A stretch of 64,000 bases of DNA from Poriferisodalis sp965116245 (GTDB taxonomy: Bacteria; Actinomycetota; Acidimicrobiia; Acidimicrobiales; Poriferisodalaceae). The notes beneath the pieces are model-generated. The model was not told the DNA's origin. It saw only the letters and a list, made by a program, of their open reading frames with translations, and did not search any database. Below, piece after piece: positions 1 through 8,073 of the stretch (positions are counted from its first letter, which is position 1; the number at the start of each line of letters is the position of its first letter). Where the stretch lies: contig OZ220497.1 of assembly GCA_965116245.1 (NCBI GenBank), forward strand, positions 2,046,001 to 2,110,000, in the 5' to 3' direction. Made by a program: the position numbers and the translations under genes.

Positions 1-458
1 TTCGGAGTGAGGATCGTGCCGTTGATTCCGAACTCCCAACGCTGGTTCTGTTGTCCACCGGGCGAAACCCGCATAGCTCCTCGTTGTCGAACCCAGGAGT
101 CGATGAGCTGCGGCCGCTTGATAGCCCCGGGCCAGGTGACGAGGCTCGTTAGGAGCAAGAACTCGACGACACGGCGATGAAGCCCGTCCATAGTGGTCAC
201 GCGGTTTGGGGGGTTAAGCGTCCTGGTGCCCCATCGAATTGCAGTCCGAACGCTCAACTCCTTTGCCGCGCTTCGGGCGAAGGAGACCAAGATGATTCCT
301 CGCGGATCACGACAGTTGGTACGAGCGTGGTGAAGCACTCCGAAGCGTTCCACGGCGACGGTCGTCTTCCCGGAGCCGGGCGCGGACTTAATGAAGCTCA
401 GCTGCGATGCGTTGAGAAGCGCGTTGAGCTGCTCGTCACTCAGCTTCGGTCGGCTCAT
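1..458 (-). CDS. Gabija GajB-like UvrD-family helicase, N-terminal part (cut by window edge)
   Basis: From the minus-strand ATG at 458 an open frame of 152 codons leaves the window at base 1. It begins with a Q-motif-like segment (SDEQLNALLNASQ, residues 7-19), then Walker A SAPGSGKTT at residues 25-33, a motif-Ia-like stretch VSFARSAAKEL (58-68) and TTMDGLHRRVV (88-98), which resembles UvrD/Rep motif Ic. The start overlaps the end of the upstream OLD nuclease gene by 23 nt, so the two are probably translationally coupled. An OLD-TOPRIM nuclease followed by a UvrD-like helicase is the GajA-GajB order of Gabija, in which GajB is thought to act with the GajA nuclease against phage. Only the N-terminus is visible, so full length and integrity are unknown. 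Confidence 0.8.
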   Translation of the reverse strand, partial: MSRPKLSDEQLNALLNASQLSFIKSAPGSGKTTVAVERFGVLHHARTNCRDPRGIILVSFARSAAKELSVRTAIRWGTRTLNPPNRVTTMDGLHRRVVEFLLLTSLVTWPGAIKRPQLIDSWVRQRGAMRVSPGGQQNQRWEFGINGTILTP

Positions 459-2289
459 CGGTGTTCGCTTCTTCTTCATCGTATGCGGGTGCCTCCGAGT
501 AGCGCCCGGCGAATCGTTCCCAAAGAAAGTTGTACGTGTCGGAGAAATGGGCCGGAGCGGTCGCCTCAATGTCGCCCGTCTCGAGCAAGTCCAGCACAGC
601 GTCGGCGAAGCTCGCCTTCTTGCTTGATCCTGGTCCGCCGCTACCGAAATAATCGGCGACTGTCGACGGGTTGACCCCGTCCAAATCTGCTCCGATTTGT
701 TCGAGGGCTGAGGCGACGAGCAGCTCGTTGTTGGCAGTGAGGGATGGTTCGAGGGTTGGTTCGTTGAGGTAGCAGGCGACGACTTGGTCATCGAAGTCGT
801 CGAGCCATTTGGGGGTACCCAGCTTGTCGGCATCACTAAGGACAACAAGTCCGTCTACGATCTCGTATTCTCGGGTCGCTAGGAGACGCGGTATCCAATC
901 ACCGATGCGGCCACCAGCGATGGTGATCGTAAGCGAGTCAATGAAGCGCGATTTGCGTTGATCACTCGCCGCCCATCGGTAACCGAAAGCGCGGAGCAAA
1001 AGTGCATCTGTGATGCCTTCCACTACGACTGAGATCGGGGCAAACAGGGCCGCCGACCTTGTCACGTCGAGATGGCGGTTGGCCATTCGGAGAACTCGCT
1101 CCCGGATGTCGACGCAGAGCGGAAGCCGACTCGGCAACCGAGGCATGACGGTCTTGCCCGATCTGCGGAGGATCACGAGTTCCTCGCACCTCGCGGCGCT
1201 GATGATCTCGCTGGAGTGTGTCGTCAGCACGACCTGCAACTCGGGTCGCTCCGCCACCACTTGTCGAAGGTGGCGCGCAAGCCCGTACTGGAGTTGTGGG
1301 TGCAGATGCGCTTCTGGTTCTTCGATGACCACCGTGACGTGCGGCGAGGGAGGGAACACCGAGTCAAGGTCCGTCTCGCACTCCTCGTTTGCTGCTTCTA
1401 TCTCATCGTTCTGGGACTGAGCGCCTTCTGCGTCTGGCTCGTCAGCTTGAGCCACATCCTTCGTGTCGTCAGTTTCGCTCTCCGGTTGCTGTTCCCCTCC
1501 AGGTATCGCCGACAGGACGACTGCGAGGTGTAGAAGGTTGACGTAGCCGAGCGCTGATATCTCGAGACGCTCGGCCATGTTTCGGTCGTCGACCGTCGCC
1601 AGGACGAACTCTAAAACTCGAGCGAGAAGACCGTCGTCGACGTGTGCTCTACCGAGGTACGGGAAGTGCGGTCGGACCGCCCCGGCGAGATCGTCAACCT
1701 CACTCCGCACCCGTTGTTCCAGGCTCTGAATGAGCGCTTCCCGGTGCAATTGATCAAGCAGTCGGCTGACGGTAGCCCGCACAGCCGTAAGCCGACGGTG
1801 CCTGCTTCGCCGCTCCTGTTCGGCCCGAAGGGCTTCAACGATGAGCCGGGCCTCGCGCCCGGCGAGTTCGTCGATGGGACGGCGATCGGCTCGGAGGAAG
1901 AGAAGGACCAGAGAGTCGATCTCCTCATCGCGCGCCCCCGCGATTTTCTTCGCTCGTACGCGGCCCATCGATGGCTCAAGTTGACGGCGTAGAGACGGAG
2001 CAGCCTCTCCGTTGTAGTGCTCGATTGCCCATCTCGGGTGTGTTTCTGGGGTCTCGTACTGGAATTGAACCGCTATGGAGCGTTCCGACCTCGGCTCGAG
2101 GGCCGCGGCAATGGGTCGGGGAATTTGGGGGAACACATGGCGGTGCGAGAGATACATCGCCTCAGAGACGGTGGTCTTGCCTGTCCCGTTCGCTCCGACT
2201 AGCACGCTGAAACGACCCGGGAATTCGCAAACGAAATCTCCACCGACCGCGGCCCTATAGCCCTTGACTTCTACGCGTTCTAGGAACAT
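436..2289 (-). CDS. Gabija GajA-like OLD-family ATPase/TOPRIM endonuclease
   Basis: 617 residues, close to the usual GajA size. Walker A GANGTGKT lies at residues 32-39. After an insertion with an acidic linker (about 265-310) come the Walker B/D-loop VVIEEPEAH (about 320-328) and the switch His of TTHSS (357). A C-terminal TOPRIM domain follows, with VVEGITDALLL (Glu near 424) and VVLSDADKLG (Asp near 486 and 488). This order matches class 2 OLD nucleases, which nick or cleave DNA under nucleotide control. The ATG at 2289 gives MFLERVEVKGYR, the normal OLD start. It is the first gene of a two-gene minus-strand unit with the UvrD-like helicase. The 261 bases between it and the IS end at 2551 hold no gene that I can see. 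It could be a generic OLD nuclease, but the helicase partner favours Gabija. Confidence 0.85.
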   Translation of the reverse strand: MFLERVEVKGYRAAVGGDFVCEFPGRFSVLVGANGTGKTTVSEAMYLSHRHVFPQIPRPIAAALEPRSERSIAVQFQYETPETHPRWAIEHYNGEAAPSLRRQLEPSMGRVRAKKIAGARDEEIDSLVLLFLRADRRPIDELAGREARLIVEALRAEQERRSRHRRLTAVRATVSRLLDQLHREALIQSLEQRVRSEVDDLAGAVRPHFPYLGRAHVDDGLLARVLEFVLATVDDRNMAERLEISALGYVNLLHLAVVLSAIPGGEQQPESETDDTKDVAQADEPDAEGAQSQNDEIEAANEECETDLDSVFPPSPHVTVVIEEPEAHLHPQLQYGLARHLRQVVAERPELQVVLTTHSSEIISAARCEELVILRRSGKTVMPRLPSRLPLCVDIRERVLRMANRHLDVTRSAALFAPISVVVEGITDALLLRAFGYRWAASDQRKSRFIDSLTITIAGGRIGDWIPRLLATREYEIVDGLVVLSDADKLGTPKWLDDFDDQVVACYLNEPTLEPSLTANNELLVASALEQIGADLDGVNPSTVADYFGSGGPGSSKKASFADAVLDLLETGDIEATAPAHFSDTYNFLWERFAGRYSEAPAYDEEEANTDEPTEAE

Positions 2290-2550
2290 TAGTTCTCTTA
2301 CTCGTCAATATCGTAGTTCTTCAGACCATCGTCGCGCGCGCACGGTCAGCTAATGGTGATGGACTAAAGTTCTTATCCGCGGCCGATCCGAGTCGGTGGG
2401 CGGCTCTAGTTACGGAAGCTGAGAACGATGCCTTGGTCACTTGAGTAGCAGCGGAACCGCGATGCGCAGAATTATTGCGCTGAGTATCCGTTTTCTGCCT
2501 GGATGCGACAGAGTCGTATTCGCCGCGATGCTGTGCCGCTTTTCTGGCCC

Positions 2551-2570
2551 TTCGCGTTTTTTGGGGGTGG
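2551..2570. repeat. IS terminal inverted repeat, left arm
   Basis: Exact reverse complement of 3872-3891 over 20 bases, beginning TTCGCG and continuing into T and G runs. Confidence 0.8.
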
Positions 2571-2595
2571 GGGTGTTGGGTTCGGTGGGTTGAGG

Positions 2596-3820
2596 TTAGA
2601 TGAGTAGGATGCCGCGTGCTTGGTAGTTGGTGATTTGGGTGAGGCCGTGGGCTGTGCGGCGTAGGATTTGGAGTAGGTTGTTGGTGCGGTCGATGCGGCC
2701 GTTGGAGGGTCGGCTGGTGTGGTGCCAGTTCAGGATTTCGGGGTACCAGTTGACGAGTGTGTCGACAGTTTGGTCGAACTCGGGAACGTCGCTGGTGCTG
2801 TAGAGGTCACAGAACCGGTCGAGGGCTTTTAGGGCGCCTTGGTGGTCGTCGGCGAGGTATAGGTTGTGCAGCTCGGCGAGCGCGTTCCAGGCTGTTTAGA
2901 GTCTGGGGTGGGCCACGAAGAGCTGTTGGAGTCGTTCGTGTTCGGCTGGGTTGAGTTTGTCGGGCCGTTTCAGCAGCAAGAAGCGTGCTCGGAACACGTC
3001 GGGGTCGAATCTGGGCTTGACACCGTCTGGTTGGCGTTGAATGTCGCGTCTGACCGCAACTAGGGCGTTTTGGAACCATCTGATGACATCGAAGCCGGTC
3101 CCCCACGTGACGGGCGTGACCGATGTGTTCACGTATTGCTTCGGTGTAAGCAATTGAGCCGTCAGACACGACAGTGTGTACGCCGCGGCACCAGCGGTGT
3201 CCTTGTTCAGCGAAAAACCCTGCCAGTGCTGCTTTGTTGCGGTGCGGGACCATAGCTAGCACTTCACCGGTATCACCATTCACCAACACGGTTACGTACC
3301 GGTGGCGGCGCTGTATGGACGTCTCATCCACCAACAACAAGCCGCAGCGCTGCTGGCGGCGGTTACGCGCCACCCCACCCGCGTAGGCGCGCACTAGTGC
3401 CATGATCGTGTGCCAACTCAGCCCGTAACGGCGAGCCACCGCGCTAATGGGCATGTCACGCGCGTCAGTGACAAGCTGACGCGCTAACCGAACTGTGAAA
3501 CCGCCCTCAAATGCTGCGTTGTGCTCACTGAACCGCAAACCGCAACCGTCGCAGATCAACCGGCGCCGTTTCCACACCAACGTCACCGAACGACCAGAAC
3601 TATCCAGGTCACGAATCTTCACGTCGCGGCGGTCATGCACCCTCCCACAACGCATCCCACAACTCGGGCACAGCGGGCGACGCTCGCTTGACTGAACCGC
3701 TACCACCAGCTCATCGGGCGCGTCAACCAACACACCCACCACCTCAACGTGCGGCAACCACAGCCGCATCCAAATAGCATCCTTCACCATCGAGGCCCTC
3801 CAGGGAACGGCGTCTTCCAA
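2596..3820 (-). pseudogene. ISL3-family transposase, frameshifted and with an internal stop
   Basis: The first frame (from 3820) carries a CxxC zinc-binding N-terminus (CPSCGMRCGRV), a helix-turn-helix region and two catalytic aspartates in LLVDETSIQRRH and VVSDGSIAYTEA, as in ISL3/IS204-type DDE transposases. Near 3095 a one-base insertion changes frame; homology resumes in the next frame with DVIRWFQNALVAVRRDI. That frame meets a TAA at 2896-2898, after which coding-like sequence continues to the natural stop at 2596. The motif that normally supplies the catalytic Glu reads SNGRIDRTNN here, with Asp in place of Glu. Two lesions plus this substitution make activity very unlikely. Confidence 0.85.
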
Positions 3821-3871
3821 ACACCGATCCCCCCACGGCCTCGACCCCTACACAGGGACCCTCAACCCACC

Positions 3872-3891
3872 CCACCCCCAAAAAACGCGAA
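3872..3891. repeat. IS terminal inverted repeat, right arm
   Basis: Exact reverse complement of 2551-2570. The adjoining inner sequence (about 3837-3871) recurs in degenerate form at 11222-11280 and more weakly at 16361-16416. Confidence 0.8.
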
Positions 3892-4002
3892 GCCTCGTTC
3901 TAGCTGTCGGCAACACCGGAGGGCCATGTCAACGCGGAGCCCTGTTTCGGAGGCATTGATTGAGGCTGAGCATGGGGCCGGGTTCGTGTCGGCTGCATCT
4001 AG

Positions 4003-4023
4003 GAATAGGAACCATTATCATTT
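4003..4023 (+). promoter_or_regulatory. Putative Fur/Zur-family operator (one conserved half-site)
   Basis: The stretch GAATAGGAACCATTATCATT, six bases before the chosen start of the CobW-family gene, matches the reverse complement of the operator at 9308-9334 at all but one position, including the spacer AGGAACC. Only the right arm is well kept; the left arm (ATCTAGGAAT) is degenerate. Because it almost abuts the start codon, it probably overlaps the promoter of a leaderless or short-leader transcript. A Zur or Fur role is inferred from the target genes and the AT-rich arms. Confidence 0.55.
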
Positions 4024-4028
4024 ATGGC

Positions 4029-5009
4029 GTGGATGACGAACGGGTTCCTGTAACTGTGTTGACGGGCTTTCTGGGTGCGGGAAAGACCACGTTGTTGAAT
4101 CACATTCTCACCGAACAGCACGGCAAGCGGATAGCCGTGATTGAGAACGAGTTCGGGGAGGTGGGTATCGACGACGCCATCGTGCTTGATGCCGAGGAAG
4201 AGATCTTCGAGATGAACAACGGTTGCATCTGCTGCACCGTGCGAGGCGACCTGATCCGCATCTTGGGCAATCTGATGCGGCGCAGAGACCGGTTCGATCA
4301 GATCCTGGTTGAAACGACCGGGCTCGCGGATCCAGCGCCGGTAGCCCAGACCTTCTTCGTTGACGACGAGATGGCTGCCCAACTGCGGCTCGATGCGATC
4401 GTCACCGTAGTCGACGCCAAGCACCTGATTCCCCATCTGGACGAAGAGAAGCCCGAAGGCGTGGAGAACGAAGCCGTCGAACAGTTGGCTTTCGCCGATC
4501 GAGTTGTGCTCAACAAAACCGACCTCGTCGATAGTGCCGAACTTGACGAGGTTGAGACTCGGATTCGTGACTTCAACGCATTCGCGCCGATCATCCGAAC
4601 CCAGCACGGAAAACTGGACCTGGACGCCATCTTGGATGTCGGCGCATTCTCACTCGACCGGGTGTTGGCTGATGATCCGGAGTTCTTGGACCCCGATGCC
4701 GAGCACCAGCACGACCTGACGGTGACCTCGGTTGGGATCGAGGTGGACGGCGACGTGCATCTCGACCGACTCAACATGTGGCTGAGCCTTCTGCTGCAAA
4801 CCCAAGGCACCGACATATTCCGCTCGAAAGGCATCCTGTCGATCGCAGGGTGGGAGGAGCGGTATGTGTTCCAGGGTGTCCACATGCTTCTAGATGGTGA
4901 GGCGAACGGCACCTGGGGGGACGAAGAACGACGCAATCGCCTAGTGTTTATAGGCCGCAACCTTGACCGGGCGGCGCTGGAGGACAGTTTCCGTTCCTGC
5001 CTCGTATGA
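4029..5009 (+). CDS. CobW/COG0523-family metal-chaperone GTPase
   Basis: About 326 residues from the GTG at 4029; this start gives MDDERVPVTVLTGFLGAGKTT, the usual family N-terminus, while longer upstream starts have no homology. Visible motifs are Walker A GFLGAGKT, switch ENEFGEVGIDD, the metal-binding CxCC in NNGCICCTV, Walker B-like ETTGLADPAP and the guanine-specificity NKTD, followed by a short His-containing DAEHQHD. COG0523 GTPases deliver metal, often zinc under shortage, to client proteins in the cytoplasm. The next gene, a WD40 protein, overlaps by 4 nt. A Fur/Zur-like half-site sits just upstream, so metal-dependent expression is likely. A cobalt or nitrile-hydratase chaperone role is less likely because no such client is nearby. 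Confidence 0.88.
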   Translation: MDDERVPVTVLTGFLGAGKTTLLNHILTEQHGKRIAVIENEFGEVGIDDAIVLDAEEEIFEMNNGCICCTVRGDLIRILGNLMRRRDRFDQILVETTGLADPAPVAQTFFVDDEMAAQLRLDAIVTVVDAKHLIPHLDEEKPEGVENEAVEQLAFADRVVLNKTDLVDSAELDEVETRIRDFNAFAPIIRTQHGKLDLDAILDVGAFSLDRVLADDPEFLDPDAEHQHDLTVTSVGIEVDGDVHLDRLNMWLSLLLQTQGTDIFRSKGILSIAGWEERYVFQGVHMLLDGEANGTWGDEERRNRLVFIGRNLDRAALEDSFRSCLV

Positions 5010-6022
5010 CCAGCGCTTCGCCCGCCGCACAATGGCGAGTCGACCTCGAGGACTACGTAGGTGTACTTGAAATAGCGCCATCACGTGACCAGGCAGTGGC
5101 AGGGTCATTAGGCGGCGACGTTGTTCTCATCGACACCGCCAATGCATCCACCACGGCGTTGGATCGTCATGAGATGGGTGCGCTGAGCGCAGCGTGGTCG
5201 GCTGGTGGGGACCGGGTCGCGGTCGGTGGGCAGGACGGGCAGGTCCGGATCTATGACGCAGTCGGTGAACCCGCTGGGGTTGTCACCTTGTCCGCATGGG
5301 TGACAACGCTTGCCTGGTCGCCAAAGGCACCCATGTTGGCGATTGGCGCCGGTAAGCGTCTGATCATCGTCGATCAGGATGGAGCGATCCTCCATGATTT
5401 TGATGACCAACCATCTACGGTTACGGCGGTCGCTTGGTCTGTGGACGGCACGCGGGTTGGTGCGGCCGCCTACGGGGGCGTCGGCTGGCACGACGTAGTC
5501 GGTGAGAGGACCGGGCGTCGTCGCCGCTTCGACTGGAAAGGTTCGCTGCTCGCGCTGCGCATCTCGCCTGATGGCAAATGGGCCTGCGCTGGCGCGCAGG
5601 ACGCGACCGTCCATCTGTGGAAGCTGTGGAGCGCTCAGGAACTCTCCATGGCTGGCTATCCGTCGAAGATTGAGCGACTCGTGTTCCGCGACGACAGCCG
5701 TTGGCTCGCGGTTGCCTGCCTCGATGAGATCACCGTCTGGGACTTCGCCGGAAAAGGACCCGCTGGCACCGCGCCCGCTTCAGCGTCCGAGCACGACCAA
5801 CACATTGAGGATCTCGCGTGGAGCCCATCGGGCAACTACGTCGCGACCGGGGGAGGCGATGGCCTTACGATTGTTTGGCCTGCGCCGACGCGTGCGGGCC
5901 AGGATCTCTCGCCAGTCACGGCGGTTGAGTCCGATGCATCGACCAGCCGACTGCGCTGGGTTAGCGACGACAATCTCTTGATCGGCCGGGCAGACGGAGG
6001 CGTAGTCAAGCTAGCGACCTGA
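5006..6022 (+). CDS. Cytoplasmic WD40-repeat protein coupled to CobW GTPase
   Basis: 338 residues without signal peptide or membrane segment. About seven WD40-type blades can be seen, for example AAWSAGGDRVAVGGQDGQVRI, ALRISPDGKWACAGAQDATV and LAWSPSGNYVATGGGDG, so a single seven-bladed propeller is expected. The ATG at 5006 overlaps the stop of the GTPase gene (ATGA), which implies coupled translation. The exact role is not known. From its position it may be a client or a docking partner for the GTPase, or help hold metal under zinc limitation; this is inference. No catalytic residues are apparent. Confidence 0.75.
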   Translation: MTSASPAAQWRVDLEDYVGVLEIAPSRDQAVAGSLGGDVVLIDTANASTTALDRHEMGALSAAWSAGGDRVAVGGQDGQVRIYDAVGEPAGVVTLSAWVTTLAWSPKAPMLAIGAGKRLIIVDQDGAILHDFDDQPSTVTAVAWSVDGTRVGAAAYGGVGWHDVVGERTGRRRRFDWKGSLLALRISPDGKWACAGAQDATVHLWKLWSAQELSMAGYPSKIERLVFRDDSRWLAVACLDEITVWDFAGKGPAGTAPASASEHDQHIEDLAWSPSGNYVATGGGDGLTIVWPAPTRAGQDLSPVTAVESDASTSRLRWVSDDNLLIGRADGGVVKLAT

Positions 6023-6064
6023 TACAAGCCGTTGATGTAGGGCTATTCGGCCATCAGTCTGTTC

Positions 6065-6946
6065 TTAGCGGTCAAAACGCGCGGTCAAGATGCTCTCTTG
6101 GAGGATGCGTGGTGGCGGCCCAGCACTCGGCGCTGGGGTTCGTCGTTCGGTCGGTTCGTGGGCTAGGACACCGTTGGTCGATCGAGGCTCGGCCGGCCCG
6201 AAAGCCAGGTAGGAGTGCGGACCGTCGTTGAGGCGTCGGACTTCGATGCCGTAGACGGGTTCAAGGACTTCGCTTCGTAGGACATCAGTGGGGCAGCCTT
6301 GGTGGACGATTCGGCCGTGGTTGAGCAGGGCGACGTGGTCGCAGTAGCGGCTGGCGAGGTTGAGGTCGTGGAGTACCACGATCGTGTCTAGCTGAAGGCG
6401 CCGCACGAGTGCCAGTACGTCGTGCTGGTAGCGAATGTCGAGGTGGTTGGTGGGCTCGTCAAGGAGCATGACGGGGCTCTCTTGTGCGATGCAGCGGGCG
6501 ATCAGAGCCCGCTGACGCTCACCACCTGACAGTTCTTGGAGGCTGCGGTCGGCGAATCCTGTGAGGTCAACGTGTGCCAGGGCGTTGGCCGCACTGCTGC
6601 GATCGTCGTCGGTGAAGCTCTGGTGGTCAGCACGATGAACGTGGCGACCCAAGAGCACGAAATCTCCGACTGTGATGTCGATACCGCCGGTTGATACGTC
6701 TTGGGCTACTACCGCTATTGAGCGGGCCACGGAGCGTTGCGACATCGTCCTGATTGCGACATCGTCAATCAGAACCGCGCCTCGCGCAGGGCGAAGCATG
6801 CCGTAGAGACAACGCAGAAGTGAGGATTTGCCGCTTCCGTTGGGGCCGATGAGGCCCACTACCTGTCCGGTACGCGTGTGGAGGTGCGCCCCGGACAGGA
6901 CGTCGACCGCACCCAGTTGGAGGTGGATGTCAGTCGCGGTAAGCAT
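6065..6946 (-). CDS. FecE/BtuD-type ABC transporter ATP-binding protein
   Basis: 293 residues. Walker A GPNGSGKS at 34-41, Q-loop region VVAQDVS, signature LSGGERQR and Walker B VMLLDEPTNHLD are all intact, followed by the switch His in IVVLHDLNLA. The family energises uptake of iron-siderophore, haem, cobalamin or related ligands. It is the third gene of a minus-strand operon permease - binding protein - ATPase; only 6 bases separate it from the binding-protein gene. A C-terminal extension of about 40 residues (after YLAFGPAEP) is poorly conserved and rich in Pro and Arg. It converges with the WD40 gene. Confidence 0.9.
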   Translation of the reverse strand: MLTATDIHLQLGAVDVLSGAHLHTRTGQVVGLIGPNGSGKSSLLRCLYGMLRPARGAVLIDDVAIRTMSQRSVARSIAVVAQDVSTGGIDITVGDFVLLGRHVHRADHQSFTDDDRSSAANALAHVDLTGFADRSLQELSGGERQRALIARCIAQESPVMLLDEPTNHLDIRYQHDVLALVRRLQLDTIVVLHDLNLASRYCDHVALLNHGRIVHQGCPTDVLRSEVLEPVYGIEVRRLNDGPHSYLAFGPAEPRSTNGVLAHEPTERRTPAPSAGPPPRILQESILTARFDR

Positions 6947-6952
6947 GGTCGG

Positions 6953-8032
6953 TCACTGGGTGATCTGGTCGCTGAGCTCATACAACCCGTCAACCACGAG
7001 CGGCGTGGGGGGTTCGGCGAAGTTGAACAGAAGCGGATACACCGCACCGTCCACCACTGCGGTGATGCTGTCGGCACCCGGCAGGTCGGTCACCAGCGCG
7101 CTGATTTCGTCTGGTGTCAAGCCGAAGTCGTCGTAGAGAAGGACGAGGATCTCGGGGTCGCGGCCGATGACTTCCTCAATGGACACCTCCGGAACTCGTT
7201 CCGGGAGTTCTTCGAAGACGTTGTCCATGCCCAGGGCAACCATCAGTGGGTGGACCATACCGAGTGACGAGTAGGCGTAGATGGCGCTGCCATCAGAGCT
7301 GACGTATAGCGCCGCCGCAGTCTTGCCTTCGGCGACAGGCGCGTCGGCCACTTCCGCAACCGTGGCTTCCAGGGCTGCTGCGCTGGCGTTGGCGATCTCG
7401 GTCGTGCCGAAGAGCTCCCCGTAGAAGCGGACCTCGTCCACGATGCTCTCGAAGGAGGGGGTCGGCGGGTTGTCACAGAATGGCGGCATTATGTAGAGCT
7501 GAATGCCGACCTTGGCGAGCGAGTCGTGGGTGAGCGTTGCGGTGTCGTAGCCGATGACAAGGTCGGGTTCGAAGTTGATGATCTCCTCAACTGAAACTTC
7601 GACACCGCCAGTTGAGGTGTGCCCGGCGATCAGGGCGGGGATGTCGTTGAGGAGGTCGAGCTCTTCTGTGGAGTAGTACTCCTCGGGGAAGTTCTCGATG
7701 CGCGCGATCACGCGGTCCATAGCCCCAGCGGCGAAGAGCAACGACGGCGCAGCGGCCTCCATCAACATGACTCGCTGCGGCGGAGCGTCAAGCGTGAACT
7801 GCTCACCGCAGTTGGTGAAGGTAAACGGGAAGTCACTGGTGGCGGAGTCCTGCTCGTCGGCCGTCTCTGACATCTCGGCATCGTCGGTTGTGTCTTCGGA
7901 TGCAGATGCTTCGACCGGCGCAGTCGTAGTCGTGGTAGGGGCAGCGTCGTCGCTGCCGCCACAGGCAGCAGCCAACAGCCCGGCCAGGACGAGAAGAACG
8001 ATTGCTCTCAGGGTGGCTAGCGATTTTCGCAT
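6953..8032 (-). CDS. Periplasmic-type substrate-binding lipoprotein of FecB/BtuF family
   Basis: About 359 residues from the ATG at 8032, preceded by an AAAGGA ribosome-binding site. A lipoprotein signal (LVLAGLLAAAC, lipobox Cys near 24) is followed by a Thr/Glu/Asp-rich linker. The fold begins at FPFTFTNCGEQFTLDAPPQRV, the typical start of class III solute-binding proteins; EEIINFEPDLVIGY is the conserved hinge-region motif. It should sit anchored outside the membrane and hand its ligand to the FecCD-type permease. The ligand cannot be read from sequence; a chelated metal or cobalamin are options. Longer upstream starts lie inside the permease gene and give non-homologous sequence. Confidence 0.88.
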   Translation of the reverse strand: MRKSLATLRAIVLLVLAGLLAAACGGSDDAAPTTTTTAPVEASASEDTTDDAEMSETADEQDSATSDFPFTFTNCGEQFTLDAPPQRVMLMEAAAPSLLFAAGAMDRVIARIENFPEEYYSTEELDLLNDIPALIAGHTSTGGVEVSVEEIINFEPDLVIGYDTATLTHDSLAKVGIQLYIMPPFCDNPPTPSFESIVDEVRFYGELFGTTEIANASAAALEATVAEVADAPVAEGKTAAALYVSSDGSAIYAYSSLGMVHPLMVALGMDNVFEELPERVPEVSIEEVIGRDPEILVLLYDDFGLTPDEISALVTDLPGADSITAVVDGAVYPLLFNFAEPPTPLVVDGLYELSDQITQ

Positions 8033-8073
8033 GGTTTTCCTTTCGTTTGCGCTAGACGCGTTCAAGTGTTCGT

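Larger units (their letters stand above)
2551..3891 (-). mobile_element. Degenerate ISL3-family insertion sequence
   Basis: The element is bounded by perfect 20-bp inverted repeats, 2551-2570 and 3872-3891. The arm starts TTCGCG, then a run of six T, then a G-rich stretch. Between them lies one ISL3-type transposase gene on the minus strand, disabled by a frameshift and a nonsense codon. The outside flanks share no obvious target duplication beyond one or two bases, so the exact ends may extend slightly further. Length (about 1.34 kb) fits the family. It sits between the Gabija genes and the metal cluster and does not visibly interrupt a gene. Confidence 0.8.

Noticed and set aside
3999..4607. 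202-codon minus-strand frame opposite the CobW gene
   Set aside because: Shadow of a gene with unmistakable GTPase motifs on the plus strand.
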